A stretch of 64,000 bases of DNA, taken from Beta vulgaris subsp. vulgaris (lineage: Eukaryota; Streptophyta; Magnoliopsida; Caryophyllales; Amaranthaceae). The DNA lies in the NCBI RefSeq assembly GCF_026745355.1, contig NC_079210.1, positions 28,835,218 through 28,899,217 of the forward strand. Direction: 5' to 3'. Each line of letters opens with the position of its first letter. The first letter of the stretch is position 1. A program made the position numbers and the translations under genes. Shown here piece by piece: positions 35,819-50,000 of the stretch. The notes beneath the pieces are model-generated. The model ran no database searches. It was not told where the DNA came from and worked only from the letters and a program-made list of their open reading frames with translations.

Positions 35819-36364
35819 CAGGGGCGGGGCAAACATAGCGGGGACCCTATACGCTATCTTAAAATTGGGCCTTTCATATATAGTTCATGAAGATATTAGA
35901 TTCTCAATAAAAAAAAATACTCTCAACATATCAAATAATTATAAATAAACAAATATTTAGATATAAATAAAGTAAATTTTATTGGAAAATTGCCAAAAAA
36001 AAAAATAGGAGTATGAGTAGAAATTAATGAGAGAGAGTTAGGAGGAGAGAGAAGAGAGTAGCCATTAATGGGGAATTGGGATTTGAAGCCGCCGAAGAAA
36101 AACCCACGCGTGATGATTTATTAATGTGAGTAGGTGATGAGTCAGTAGTCATAATTAAAACAGCAAAAAGTAACAAAAAAAACTGCTCCTAAGTAGAATT
36201 GAACCGTGCACCCCTTTGCCCCATCCCTTATTACTTTATCACTAATCCAAATGCTTTCCTTTTTTTTCTTTCAAACATTTAATACATATAATATATTTCG
36301 GGGCCCCTCTATTTTTGGGGCCCTATTCCGTCGCCTATACTGCATGGGCCAAGAAACGCCCCTG
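35819..36364. mobile_element. hAT MITE inside copia reverse transcriptase, perfect 8 bp TSD
   Basis: The ends are CAGGGGCGGGGCAAAC and, on the right, AAACGCCCCTG. Identical 8 bp ACTACTGC flanks lie at 35811-35818 and 36365-36372. The 546 bp interior is AT-rich and non-coding, with mirrored GGGGCCC stretches near the right end. Confidence 0.93.
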
Positions 36365-36705
36365 ACTACTGCCACTTAACTTCTTGTATACCCAAGATTC
36401 CTCTTTATTTCTAAGAAAGCCAAATTTCTTGACTGCCTCATCAAATCTGAGGTTCCAACTCCTTGATGCTTGCTTTAGTCCATAAATTGACTTCTTAAGC
36501 TTGCATACCCTTCCCAGATTTTCAAGATCTTCAAAACCTTGAGGTTGTGTCATGTATAAATCCTCTTTCAAGAACCCATTCAGGAAAACGGTTTCGACAT
36601 CCATCTGTCATATTTCATAGTCATGAAAGGCAGCGATCGCAAGGATTATCCTAATGGACTGAAGCATGTGAGAAGGTTTCATCATAGTCAATACCATGAA
36701 AATGA
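36365..36705 (-). pseudogene. Ty1/copia reverse transcriptase, N-terminal part, 5' truncated
   Basis: On the minus strand the reading runs from a damaged GIDYDETFS block near 36700 through QMDVETVFLNGFLKEDLYM, QPQGFE and SIYGLKQASRSWNLRFDEA, the canonical copia palm sequence, with the first catalytic Asp in MDVETVFLNG. Homology ends abruptly near 36705; integrase, protease, gag and the 5' LTR are all absent. The element is thus 5'-truncated. Confidence 0.9.
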
Positions 36706-37046
36706 CCAATATAAATAACTTCCATTATTCATTAAAATAACTACACTTGATTATAAAGGTTGTGCACAAGGATCAACTTTAAACTTTTACTTTGGTCCCC
36801 AATTTCAGGCTAATTGTGTTCGGTAATAAAACGACCAATATAATAGAAATTACGTACGCTACTTACAATTATTAGGTGTTACTTATATAAATTTATGGGA
36901 AAATTCATGCGGCACCTAGTCGCATGATTATTAGTCGTACAATCATCCCTACAAAAGATGACATTTTTACTAACCAATAACGTAGTATAATTTGCAAATT
37001 TAAAAATATACTGTAGATGATGTTATTTGTAAGCCGGTGAGTAATA
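36706..37046. other. Spacer between copia remnant and Stowaway MITE
   Basis: AT-rich, without ORFs or repeats that I can name. Confidence 0.5.
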
Positions 37047-37304
37047 CTTCCTCCGTTTCTAAATAAGTGCAACATTTGCATAGTGTTTACTATTCACAGT
37101 TTAAACTTTAATTAGCTTTGGTGATTTACATTTTAGGAAAACATGGTCATGTGGGATCTTGTTAGATTTGTCTGAATGTGAATTTTTTTAATATCAACTT
37201 TTTATAATTTTTACTTATTGATAATTGAAGATATTAATGGTTAAAATAATGCATTGGCAAACGTGAAAACAAGAAGTGTTGCACTTATTTAGAAACGGAG
37301 GAAG
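37047..37304. mobile_element. Stowaway MITE with TA duplication
   Basis: The 258 bp element has ends CTTCCTCCGTTTCTAAATAA and the reverse complement at the right, both flanked by TA (37045-37046 and 37305-37306). The interior phrase ATATCAACTTTTTATAATTT recurs near 63685, marking the same MITE family. Confidence 0.93.
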
Positions 37305-37327
37305 TAATAGTTTGGAGCTTGTATGGC

Positions 37328-37798
37328 TGTAACCAAGTATACCAGCGAACACCCACGAGTTGTCCGCGAATATCACACGGGCCGCGCGCATATAAACGAC
37401 ATCCCTAACTCATAAGTCAGAGCACTCAAATGGTCCGACAACGTCGTTGGCAGCCGCCTAATAAGACAAAATAGAGGAAGTCTCCCCTTATGTTAGACAT
37501 ATCACAGCCTTACACAGGTCGAAGGATTACACCCCCTGTCAGATGAACAATACTTCTATAAATAGTCCACTAGTACTACTTTGCGGGTACATTCTCTGAC
37601 ACCTAAAATAGCTTATCTCTCTCTGTACTTTCTCTCTCTAAACATCTTTCGTAGACAATACTAACTTGAACGTAGAAAGGGGTTTCCTTGAATCCCCTCG
37701 AGGGTAACTTACGTTTGCTTTCCTTGCAGTTATTCACCGGCGGACGCCAACTACACTTATTGGCGGACTCTTCTCGAGACCGCCAATCCGTCCAGAAC
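37328..37798 (+). mobile_element. LTR-like fragment upstream of the TBL gene
   Basis: The stretch begins TGTAACCAAGTATACC and ends near CCGTCCAGAACA. It contains TATAAATAGTCCAC at 37557-37570, then a CT-rich leader TTTCTCTCTCTAAA. The order TATAAATAGTCC, CT-rich tract, then a GGGT-type block parallels the Tat LTR at 41075-41701, suggesting a solo or truncated LTR of a related Tat element. No clear 5 bp target duplication was found. Confidence 0.5.
37555..37566 (+). promoter_or_regulatory. TATA box of the LTR-like fragment, 470 bp before the TBL start
   Basis: TATAAATAG is followed about 50 bp later by a CT-rich tract. It faces the TBL gene. Whether TBL transcripts start here or at weaker AT-rich boxes nearer the ATG (for example ATATATGC at 37911) cannot be decided from sequence. 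Confidence 0.35.
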
Positions 37799-38038
37799 AC
37801 ATGTATTATTTAATGATTTCTATATTCCCTTCGGTTTCCTCTTTCCAGATGATACTAAGCTTTGCTTAAAATTAGAAAACATTATACAATGCCTCATAAT
37901 TAAATAAAAAATATATGCACTTAATTTATGTGCAAATATAGTTGACCATCTGCTAGCTTCCATATACCAAGCAGCGTTAAACTAAATACATATTTTATCA
38001 AAGGCCTCACAATTGGTAGACAGTAAGTTTCGGAACCC

Positions 38039-41000
38039 ATGGAAGGGAAATCATCTGTCTTGAGTAGATGGAAACTCTTCTCACTTGGATGCTTTTTTGG
38101 GAGTCTGCTCCTGATCCTCTTCATCGACCAAATCCAAAAAAAGACTTTAAGTCTAACTCTAACAGCTCCAAAAAACAATATGGCAAAACTTCCACCTTAC
38201 TTAACGCCATTAGCTCCCCCAACTACAATGACAACCACAACTTCGTCTTCAAATCTCACCATTATCAATCCAATAGATAAGCCGAGTAATGTCACCTTTA
38301 ACAGCACTGAAAAGGCGGAAACCCAAAAGGCCGAGTGTGATATGTTTCATGGAAGATGGGTTTACAACGCAGAGCAAAAACCCAGTTACGATGCCATGAC
38401 GTGCCCATTCATAGAGAAGGGTTTGAGTTGTCAAAAGAATGGTAGGCCAGATTTCGAGTACGAAAACTGGAGATGGGAAGCTAGAGATTGTGATATACCA
38501 TTGTAAGTAGTATTTTCTTGGTGCTCTTTGTAGTTTTGTTTGCTCCCTAGGAGCTCTGTTTTATGGACTTTTTAACTATTTGGACGGGCAGATCTGACGG
38601 GAGTAAATGTAGTTAATGTGAATATGCAAAAGATGTCATAAATTTTTTTCGGATGTTAGGAAATTGATATACCAGGTGTTGAAGTTTTCTTGCTTTACTT
38701 TGTTGATCATTATTTCCTGCATATCGGTTGGAAGCTGATATATTTGAATAAATAGCGGAATTTTAAAGATTCTTCAAAATGTAAATTTTTAGAAGCAGAC
38801 ATTTGAGGATTACTGTAAGAATTATCTTCATATGAAGGTCGAGCATTTTCACATTGGAGCTTTGAATATTTGAAGTTCCATCATAAGATAAATCTAATAT
38901 ATACTATGCATTTATGTTAGGTTTGATGGAAAAGACATGTTAAAAAGGCTTGGGAACAAGAGGGTAATTATAGTCGGCGACTCAATCAACAAAAACATGT
39001 GGGAATCTCTTGCTTGTCTTCTCTATACATCAATTCCTTCTTCTAGAGCTGAAATTGTTCAAAACTCAGCTTATAAGGCGTTAATAGCAAAGGTAACTAT
39101 AATCAGGAGTAATAAAATAGTTATTTCACTTTCGTCCTATTTATACTTATTCTTTTAGTTGTATTTTACAACAGGATTACAATTTCGTTCTTGAGTTCCA
39201 TTGGAGCCCATTTCTAACTGAACTGGACCAACAGCACAAAAGTGGCCGCAGAGTTCTTATTCTTGACAAGATTTCACCCAATTCTGAGCAATGGAAAGGT
39301 GCTGATATTATGATATTTAATTCTGGACATTGGTGGACGCATAAGAAAGAAATACAAAAGTATGTGCCTCTATATATTAATGATACATTATCTTTTCGAA
39401 GTTATATTTCGGCAATAAGTTACAATAATACGTGAATGAAAATGTTAGAATAGGAAAATGTTGACATTCTTTCTCCTTTTTCCAATAAAAGCACTATTTT
39501 AATTTTTCACACTATTTATATATACGAACTAGTATTTGAGTCCAAACGTTGCTCCGGGTTGATACTATTTTAAAATTTTGATATGTATTTTTTTTTCCAT
39601 TTCCATTAAAATATATTAAGGAAAACTCAACATTTAAAAAGTACAAATATAATAATGTGGACACTTAAAACATAATTAAAAGTTGATTGAGAAGGTAATT
39701 GTGTCATATATAATTGAAAGAGGTTACGGGTTCAAACCTTGTTGCAAGTTAATTTTAATTTTGTTAATTGACATGACCTAGTGGAGTAACAGAGGTGTCA
39801 TGTGGCATTTATATATTGTCATGCACGCGTTTTAATATATTTGTATAGATTTTAATATGCTCATATTTAATCATAATATATTAGATAAATTTATTTAAAT
39901 TATCAGTGTTGCTGGATAAATTTCAATGTATATTTTAAAATTCATTTTTTTAATAATATTAACTAATATGTAATTAAAGCTGTAATTGTCAAAGTTACTG
40001 GCGGATTATTGTTGGGGCCGGTGGGGGCTTGGCCCCTATAACCATATAAGATAAATTAAGTAAATTTTAAATTATGTTATTAAACAAACTGTGGCATAGT
40101 AGTCTTGGAGCAAGGTCTAAAAGGAAGTTTTGAGCCTTAGAGGGTGCAAGTTCAAACCTTGCATCAAAACATTTGGACTTTTTTGGTTTTCTTCATTTTA
40201 AATGCTTCTCTTTTTTCTTTTTTTCTTTTCCTTCTTTCTTTTTTACTTCCTTCTTTCCTCTTCACCTTTATCTTTGGCTTATATCAAATTGTCTAATGTA
40301 GAAAAATCTTTTTCATTGATTGTACTATCTTTTATTCTTCTTCTCTAAAAACTTTCTTTTTTATTTAACTATAATAGTACTTCTTATTTCCTCAAACTCA
40401 ATCCTAATAATCATAAAATATAAGTTTATCTTTTTTTTTGTGACTTAAGAAAGCAATTTGGTATTTATTTAGTTTTGGTTTTTACTGAACTAATTTATCT
40501 AGTTGCTAATGAACTACACCTTTAATTTCTTAAAAAATTACTCATTTTTTTGAACATTTCATAATGGTCAAACAAATAAATTGAAACTATTTCTTAAAAA
40601 TTGAACTTTGAGATTTTGATTTATTACATTAGCTACAAGCTCTTTATAGCCATTAATAATAGTATATTAATATTTTGGTGTGTATTAGTGTTTTTATTCA
40701 TCATTTAAAATTTTATACTAAAACTTTTATTTTATCAACTCGGCCCCTGTTAAATAGTTAGTTAAGATCCGCCACTGGTCAAAGTTGTGTGTTGATATAT
40801 GTGTTGAGTTAAAATGATACTAGCTTTTTATGTTCGCGATGCGTGCGATGACATTTTTAGGCTTAATTATTAGTAAGTACTAAAAAAAGGGAAAATGCAA
40901 GTTAGTATTTAAGTTCACCTCCATTTTTTGAATAAGATTCTTTGAAATACAATCATATAGTATTTAAAAACACTTTAATAAATAGGTATAAGTAATGAAA

Positions 41001-44000
41001 TTGCATTTGTAACTACTTTTTTTGTTGACATTAACTAATTTTCTTGAAAATCCACACACACTCATTAGCCCAGTTGTTGTAGCCTAAAAAATAAACGGCT
41101 CTGGTACTGACACGTGGCTTCATCTGAGCCTAACATGTGGCATACATGCAGGGGAATAAAAGTACAAAAGGGCCTGAAGGTGACAGGCCTAAAAGTACGT
41201 TTCTCTGAAAACGTACTAAAAAGACCTTCTTCTGGCCCCAAAAACTGTACTTAGGCCCAGTAAGTCTGATTTACACCTTTATATGAAAGTGAGGTGTACT
41301 GACCAGTTAACAGCTGCCACGTGTCCCAAAACTTTGATTAGCCAATCAGATGCTCCCAAATTAGGGTGACATCAAGGCACAGCAGTCATTTCAAACAGTA
41401 TAAATAGTCCTTGATTTCAGGGTGAAAGGTACGTTTTTCAGGGCATAGTACTGTTACTCTGTCATAAATTCTTCTCTCTCTCTCTCTACTTCTCTCTCTA
41501 AAAGTTCCTTTACATCCCTGATATCTGACTTAAGCATCGGAGGGGGAAATACCACCCAAACCTCCAGGGTGGGTCCCTTTTTTGCAGGTTGCTGGTCAGG
41601 AGTTTGCTTCGGGATTTAAGCTCATTGTTGCACAAGTCTCCAGTTCTTAAACCCATCTTTGGGAGTTGTGATATAAATTGCTAGTTTTACACTACATAAC
41701 ATTTGGCGCCGTCTGTGGGGAGACGCAACAATGACGGACTGTCACTCTTCGAATGTGGCAACGGAACAGAAGTTTTAGAGTTCAGGTGGATGATACCGTT
41801 GATGACGAGAGGCCACCTCGAGGCAGGGATCAGGGCCATGCTGCCGTTCACCTCGAGGGTAGGACTGTAACTCCAGTCATCCAAGAAAATCTTGACCGTC
41901 CAGTGACTGCTGGTCATTTGGAAAATGTGTTAAATGACTTCCAGGCCAGGATGGCCGCTGTTATGGAAGAGCAGATTAAGAACAACATGCTATTTTTTCA
42001 GATGAGTCCGAGGAAGAGGCAGCTGCGCCACTTAAAGGGCGATCCCAAGAGGGTCGTCCAGGACCTAGTCGGCCACCTCGGCCAGAATTGACTAACCGCC
42101 TTCCAAAGGAAAGCAGCCGGCAGTCAGTGATTCTAGGAGGAAGATGGACTGGAAGCTGGTGGTCCGTCCAGCAGATAATATCCCTCCTACTGGTCACATG
42201 ATGGAGACTGATGCTCGGGAGTACTTGGAGGCAAAGAGGGCGGCAGCGCAGCACGTTCAGCCTCTGGCTCCACGCCATATATGAAGGATCCGTCCTTAAG
42301 GCTCCCGTCCAGACAGTGGTGCGAAGCCGTGGTCCATCGGTTTCCAGCCCAGGCAAGAGAAGACAGTTCTGCAGCCTATGGTGTACAGGCGTCAAGCCTT
42401 AGCTAACACCTCATCTAATCCGGTTTTGAAAGAGTACCGTCAGGAGCACATACCCATTGAGGGGCAGGTGGCGGCACTCCAGATCAATTGGCCCACTCCT
42501 TTCTCGGTCAGGATCATGGAGTCCCCTCCTTTCCCAAAGGTTAAGCTCCCTACCATTGATCCTTTTGACGGAACTACTGATCCGGACGATCACCTATCAG
42601 CTTACAAGCATCAGATGTATGTCCAAGGGGTGGACGATGCTACTTGGTGTAAGAATTTCCCAGCTACTTTGAAAGGAGTAGCGCAAAAATGGTTCAACAA
42701 CTTACCGCCTAATTCGTGAATAATTTTACTGAACTTAGTATTCTTTCACCAGTCACTTTGTGGCTAATCGGCAAGAACAGAAAACAAGCATGCACCTAGG
42801 TAAGTCATCCAAGGTCCTAAGGAAGCCTTGAGAGGTTATGTGAAGAGGTTTAATCTGGAGGCGTTGCAGATCCAAGATTTGAATGCGGGTGTGGCGTTTG
42901 ACGCCTTCATCAGAGGTCTAAGACCAGGAAGTTTTAAGTTTGATTTGGTGAAGAAGAAAATCACTACTGTACGGAAGCACTGAGGGAGGCTGAAGCATTC
43001 ATTCATGCCACAGAGGTCTGTGCTGAGGCAAAACAGCCAGAAGTGAAGAAAGTGGAAGAGGCTGTTCAGCCAAAAAAGAATCCGCCCAAGAAGGCTGAGA
43101 CTTGGGCCATGACTACTATGACCACTCGTCCAAGAGAAGTAGGCGGTCGAGCCGGCGGCCTCTGTTGAACCAATAGAGTTCAACAAAGATCAATATTCCA
43201 TTTTGATGGAAATAAAAGATCAGCATGAGCTAAAGGCGCCGGCCGAGATGAAGACGCCTTATCGTAACAGGGACAAGAGCAAGTATTGTCACTTTCACAA
43301 AGATTGTGGACATGAAACCAATGAATGCAAGCATTTGAAGCGAGCACTAGAAGAGTTGGCTCGAAAAGGAAAGATGAACAATTACCTACCCTCGTCAGGA
43401 AGGAAGTTTCAGAAAAGGGATAACCGTCAAGGAAGAAAAATGGACGGAGATAGCACGGATGATGGATGTAGTGATGGTCATCTCAGGAGGATTTGCAGCT
43501 GGAGGTCCGACAAATCGCGGCCACAAAAACTATTTGAGGGAACTCAGCCAGGTTATGCTCACCAACCAGGCCGAGTCTGATCCTTTTCCAAAAATAGTGG
43601 TCAGCGAGTTGGACCGGGGGAATATTGGACGCCTCATGATGACCCGCTGGTTGTGGAAATGAAGATTGCCAATCTAAGGGTTAGGCGAATTTTGATTGAT
43701 ACTGGGAGCTCAACTGACATCATCAGTGCTGATTGTTTGTCTCGTTTAAAGTTTGACAAAAACGATTTGATGCCGGTAAATCATCCTATAATTGGTTTTG
43801 GCGGCGGGGTCATACACCCTATGGGAACGTCACCTTGCCGTCAGAGTTGGAGAAAAAGATGCGGCCAGGACGCTTTTTTGAAATTTTTGGTAGTACGAGA
43901 CTTGACAGCTTATAATGTCATTCTCGGGCGACCTACCTTAAATCACATCAAGGCCGTCATTGTGACCCATTTAATGCTGATGAAGTTTGAGTGCGATGGT

Positions 44001-47000
44001 GGGAAGATTGGATCTCTTTATGGAGACCAGCAAGCTGCCAGAGAATGCTATCTCACCACACTCAAACCATCATCTTGGAAGGAAAAAGCAGAGTGTCCAA
44101 GGGCACAAGGAGATGATTCGGCCAAAAAAGTTAAAGGCCAGATTAGTGAGCTTAAGGAGGAAATTGAGAAGGTTCAGGAGTCGCCTCTTCCTGAAACCAA
44201 TCCGTCCATGCTTTTGCCTAGCAAGAAGAGAAAGTGTTTGGCTATTAAGGAAGAAAAACATTCATCTGAGATAATGGCTATAATGAGTCTGGGACTAGAA
44301 CGTCCAGACCTGTGGAAAGTCCAGTAGAGATTGCTTGAATCCAGAGCGTCCGGAAAGGACATTGAAAATTGGATCAGTTTTGAGGTCGGAAATTCAGGAC
44401 GCCTTGTTGCGTTGCTGCGAGAATTTGAAGATGTGTTTGCCTATGCTGTAGAAGAGATGCCTGGGATAGACCCTGAGGTGGCTGTCCATAAGCTCAACAT
44501 TGAGCCGGGGCAAAAGCCTATTCGGCAGAAGAAGAGGCATCTGGGGCCGGCCAGAAATAAGGCCGTTGACGAAGAAGTTCAAAAGTGCTCAAATCTAAAT
44601 TCATCCGGGAAACATACTACCCAGATTGGGTAGCAAATGTTGTGATGGTTCCAAAGCCGAATGGCACTTGGAGGATGTGCGTTGATTATACAGATTTGAA
44701 CAAGGCCTGTCCTAAGGACAGCTTCCCGTTGCCAAAAATAGATCGTCTGGTTGATTCTACGGCCGGCCATGCCCTACTGAGCTTTATGGATGCCTACTCT
44801 GGCTTCCATCAGATTCCTATGTGGCCGGATGATCAAGATAAGACTTCCTTCATTACTGAGAAAGGGCTGTATGGATGGCTCAGGATGCCTTTCGGCCTAA
44901 GAAACGCTCCGGCTACATTTCAGAGGCTCATTAATACAGTATTTCAGCCGCAGCTCGGCCGAAATATGGAAGCTTATATAGACGACATGATCGTCAAGAG
45001 TAAAGAGGAGAAAGATCATCTGGACGATCTGAGGGAAACCTTCCTCACCTTGAGAAAATTCAAGTTGAAGCTTAATCCGCAAAAATGTGTGTTCGGCGTA
45101 GTTGCTGGGAAATTTCTGGGATTTTTGGTTGATCAGAGAGGGATTGAGGCAAATCCCGACAAAATTCAGGCTATTATGAATATGTCTTCGCCGTCCAAAG
45201 TCAAAGAAGTTCAGAGGTTGACGGGCTGTTTGGCTGCTCTTGGACGGTTTCTCTCAAAATCAGGGGACAAATGTCACCATTTCTTTGCTACCATCAAGAA
45301 AAATGCCAAGTTTGAATGGTCAGATGAAGCTGAAGTAGCCCTTCAGCAAGTAAAAGATCATCTTCGGCAGCTGCCTAGGCTGATCAGTCCGGCCGAAGGA
45401 GAGAGGTTGTATGTGTATCTGGCTGTATCACCCTTCGCGGTAAGTGCAGTCCTTTGGCTGAAAGAGACTCGGTGCAAATACCCGTCTATTTTGTGAGCCA
45501 TGTGCTTAAAGATGCTGAGAACAGATATTCGTCCATCGAAAAATTCGGCCTGGCTTTGCTGATGGCCAGCCGGAAGTTAAGGCCTTACTTCTTGGCCCAT
45601 AGCATTCTTGTATATACAGATCAGCCGCTTAGGCAAGTGTTGCATAAGATGGATGCCTCTGGCCGAATGTTAAAATGGGCTGTTGAGCTGAATATGTTTG
45701 ATTTAACATTTGAGCCTAGAAAGGCAATCAAGGGCCAAGCTTTGGCTGATTTCATCGTAGAGCTTACGAGCCTACGATAGAAAGCGTCCAAGATCCAGCA
45801 GCAGGAAGGCGTCATTGGACCCTTATGGTGGACGGATCCTCAACTGCCAACGGATGTGGGGCAGGAATCATTTTTCAATCTCCAGAAGGGGATAAGTTTG
45901 AATATGCTATGAAATTCAAGTTCCAGGCGTCCAATAATGAGGCAGAGTATGAAGCTCTCTTAGCCGGCATAAAAATGTGTAAAGCGGCTGGGGCCTGGAA
46001 ATTGAGGCTAAGACCGACTCTCTGCTGGTTGTCAGTCAGGTCAATGGTGAGTTTGAATGCAAGGAACTGTCCATGAGCAAGTATATGAATTTGGTCAAGG
46101 ACGAGATCAAGTCTTTAAAGAGGTTCGTCCTAGATCAGGTGCCCAGATCAGAAAACCATCAAGCTGATGCCCTCTCTAAACTGGCCAGCTCGGCGAAGTG
46201 ACGTTCCTAGAACAGTCTTTTGGGAGGTGAAGGCGGCCAAGAGCATTGAGGCCGGAGAAGTGCTGTTTCTCAGCCGAGATGATGAGTGGATGAGTCCAAT
46301 CATTGAGTTCAAGAAGACGGCCGTCTGCCTCTTGATCCCATTAAGGCCAAGTATGTGAAGCTAGGGACAAGTGGTTTGAGTTGTGGAATGAGACCTTATA
46401 CAAAAAGTCCTATAATCGGCCTCTTCTCAATGCATCAGCCGAAAGGAAGGTCTGGACGTTTTGAAGGAGTTGCAGAGGGAGCTTGTGCTTCTCACATTGG
46501 AGGAAGAGCTTTGGCGGAAAGGGCTCTCAGGACGGGCTACTTTTGGCCGTCCTTAAAAGAAGATGCACTCCTCTATGCCAAGAAGTGTGATAGTTGCCAA
46601 AAGCATGGTAATATCTATCAAAAGCCGTCCAATTACTTGACGCCCATTCTCTTTCCTCTTCCCTTTGCTAAATGGGGGATGGACATCCTTGGGCCTTTTC
46701 CTATTGCTGCTGGCCAGAAGAAATTTGTAATAGTAGCTGTAGACTACTTTACAAAATGGGTTGAAGCTGAAGCATTAAGGGGCATCACCACCAATGATGT
46801 CAAAGGGTTCATCTGGAAGAACTTGATTACAAGGTTTGGCATGCCCCAGTCCATCGTCTTTGATAATGGGCCACAATTTGAAACGCCCAAGCTTCGTCAA
46901 TGGTTGGCCGATCAAGGAGTTAAGGCTCACTTTGCCGCAGTAGCTCATCCACAGGCTAATGGGCAAGTAGAGGCCTTTAACAAGATCCTTTCGGCCGGGA

Positions 47001-50000
47001 TAAAAAAGAAGTTAGACAATGCAAAGGGGCTTTGGGTAGAAGAATTGCAGCTGGTCTTATGGTCAATTGGACGACGGCCAAGAATTCCACAGGAGAGACT
47101 CCTTTTATGATGGTTTATGGCTCTGAGGCTGTCCTTCCTATTGAAGTTGAGGAACCCACCTTAAGAGTAATGATGTACTCAGAAGATGCTAACTGGGCAG
47201 CTCTTAGGACGGCTTTGGACTTAGTTCCTGAAGTCAGGGGCAATGCTCTGCTGAGGATGCAACTATATAAGTTAAGAATGGCAAGAGACTTCAACAAAAG
47301 AGTTGCTAGACGTCCATTAAAGATGGGAGATCTCGTCCTAAGAAAGATGGAATCGGTCGGCCGAGCCAAAGAGTTAGGCAAGCTTACTCCTAACTGGGAA
47401 GGACCCTATAAGATAATCGAAGTCGTTCAGAATGGTACCTTTCGTCTCGAAGGATTGGACGGACGTCCTATTCCTAGGACGTGGAATTCTGACACTTTGA
47501 AGAAATACTTTGTTTAGAGCACCCAGCTAAATTGTAATCTTTTCCTAATGCATTACAATGAAAAAGTAGAATGTAGACATGTACCTTGACTATCCGTCAA
47601 GCAAACTTCATATAATACAATTCTACTTCTCTATGACTTTGTTTTAATTGTTTGCTTAAGTTACATACTAACGTCAAAAGCTAACTAATTTTCCAAAGCA
47701 AAAAGACAATGCACCTTTCATTGGGAGTTCGGCTGAACATGTTATCATTCTTAAACGGATAAAACATGTCAGATTTGGCCGATTGTTTACTTAAAGAGTT
47801 AAACATCTCCTGAACAAGGTCGGCTGGAAATAAGACGCCTTAGTAAAGGTATCTTACTGTCCGTCCAAAAGCCACAAAACTTCGAAATAACAACCTTAGT
47901 AAAGGAACAAGTTATTTTATGATTTCACAAAGATGGACGAGGTTTTCCAAAGAATCAGTTCGTCCAACTATCATTCAGACGAGTTGCTCTCCAAAGAGGC
48001 AGCCCGTCAGAATATTAGCCTGGACGAGTTGCTTCTGGCATAAACCGCTCGTCCTAGTTGTTTAAAAATTATCTTCTAAACTCCTTCTTGAACAGGGAAA
48101 AGTTATAAAAACTCTTCGTCCAAGAAGGGGGGCATATAGGGACATAATTTATAAAATGACTAAGTCTTTGTCCAAGACGAACGCACCAGGGTCTGGCCGA
48201 GCAAACTTTTAACTTAAATTTAAAATCCAAAAAGTAAAAGCAAGTCTTTGCTTGAGCATCTGGTTATGAACGTCCAGAAAAGAGCTACTGAGTCAGATCA
48301 GAATGATTGATGAGATACTTTTATACTTGGCTTTAATGATAGTACTAGATGAAATCGGCCAAAAGAGTTGATTAGACCAGCCAAATATTAAGACGAATTA
48401 CTTTTATACTTGAACATTGACGAATGTTGTAAGTATAATCGGCCAAAATGTTATGACGAACTACTTTTGTACTTGGTATAATCATGGAATTGTAAGACAA
48501 TGCGTCCAAAACAGTAAAGCATAGAACAACAGAGATTGAAAAAGTTAGCTTCCCATAAATATAAAAAGATGATTACAACCTAAAATTCATCTAAGTACAA
48601 AAGGAGAAAAAGTTACAAGTGGCTCACAGCCAAGATACAACAAAAGAACTAGGCGGCAGGAGGATCGTTGTCCTCTTCGTCCTGGGCCTCTGCATTGTCC
48701 TCTCCCTCTTCATCCTCAGAGGATTCTTCAAAGACGGGAGGTTCTGTTTTAGTTATGGTGGCCTTGTGCAAGGCTTCTTGGAATTCCAGCCGACGAGCAT
48801 ATCTGGGGATATCCTCCTCCTCGGCCATCATCTCAAAAGCCTTCACCGCCCATTCTTTTGAGGTATCTATGATGGTGTTCATAGCCTCTTTGGCGCCGGC
48901 AATTGTCTCTGCAACCTCAGTTCGAAGGGCTTGGTTTTTGACCTTCAGGACGAGGTTTTCCTTGAAAAAATCGGCAGCCATAGTCATGACTGAATTCCTC
49001 TCGTCCGTCAGAACCCGCTCCAGCGAAGCCCGTTCGTCTATCATCTCCGTCAACCGAAGAAGATAGACCTTGATCTGAGACTCCAGCTCAGCCGACCTTT
49101 TTTCCAAAGCAACTTTGGTTTGCTGGTGCAACACCTCTTGCTCGGAAATGACGAACTGAGCATGGTCGGCGGCCGCAGTTACGTCATGGACGAGCTTTTT
49201 ATTCTCTTTTCTGAGCTCCTTCGCCCAGTCTTCTGTTATCATGCTGCGAGCAAAAAGCTGAAAACATAAAAGGATAGGGCATGTCAGGACGGATAAAAAA
49301 AAAAGTAAGTGAAGACCAAGTAAAAAGCATAAGCGTCCGAAGAGGAAAGAATGTACCTCGGCAGCAAGCTGAGACATGTAACCTACATGCCCAGACGATG
49401 CTCCCCTTAACCCCTTGATATAAGTTTCGGGAAAGCACTTGAACAGCTCCGTCTTGAGCTTCTCACGATCAGACGACGACATCTTTCCAAAGGCTGGAGA
49501 AGATTCATCGTCAGAGAGGCTAGGGGAGCCGACAACAGCAGGACCCTTCCCTTTATCTGAAAGGTTAGACTCGTCAGTACACCTGATGGGAATAACCACG
49601 GTCTGTTTGTTGGACGGACTCATCGGACGCCCGCCAACCCGTAGTGTTCTAACTACGTTGGAATAGTAGGACTCACCAGAAGAACGGGAAGCCGTCCTAT
49701 AAGCGGCCGGCATCTGGCCTACCAGTTGGGCCACTGGCCCAGAAAAGGCGGATCCATCCACAGCCGCGTCCGGCTTAGAAGATTGTTCAGCGTCGTCCAG
49801 AATGACAACCTCGTCAGGTTGCGAAGGATCGGGTTGCTCAGCCGGACCAGTATAGGCCACCAGGGCTCGAGAGTCAACTTCAGCTGGCTCCTCCTTGGCC
49901 TCCTCCTTGGCCGGAAGGTCGATCACGACCTTGGGAACCGGCCGAGTGGTCTTCTTCCTTTTAGCAGTAAAGCCCTTTGCCTTTTTCGAGGGAGGGGCTT

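Noticed and set aside
39157..39158. TTTTAG at 39153-39158 as acceptor for TBL exon 3
   Set aside because: It would add residues in the wrong phase; the ACAG at 39171-39174 keeps the frame and gives the family's DYN start.
49356..49926. Starting the antisense gene at the Met at 49926 as a 425-residue single ORF
   Set aside because: The frame runs through a GT-AG intron (49258-49356) and continues upstream in an exon beginning near 50070; the upstream exons with a domain and TATA box make 51890 a better start.
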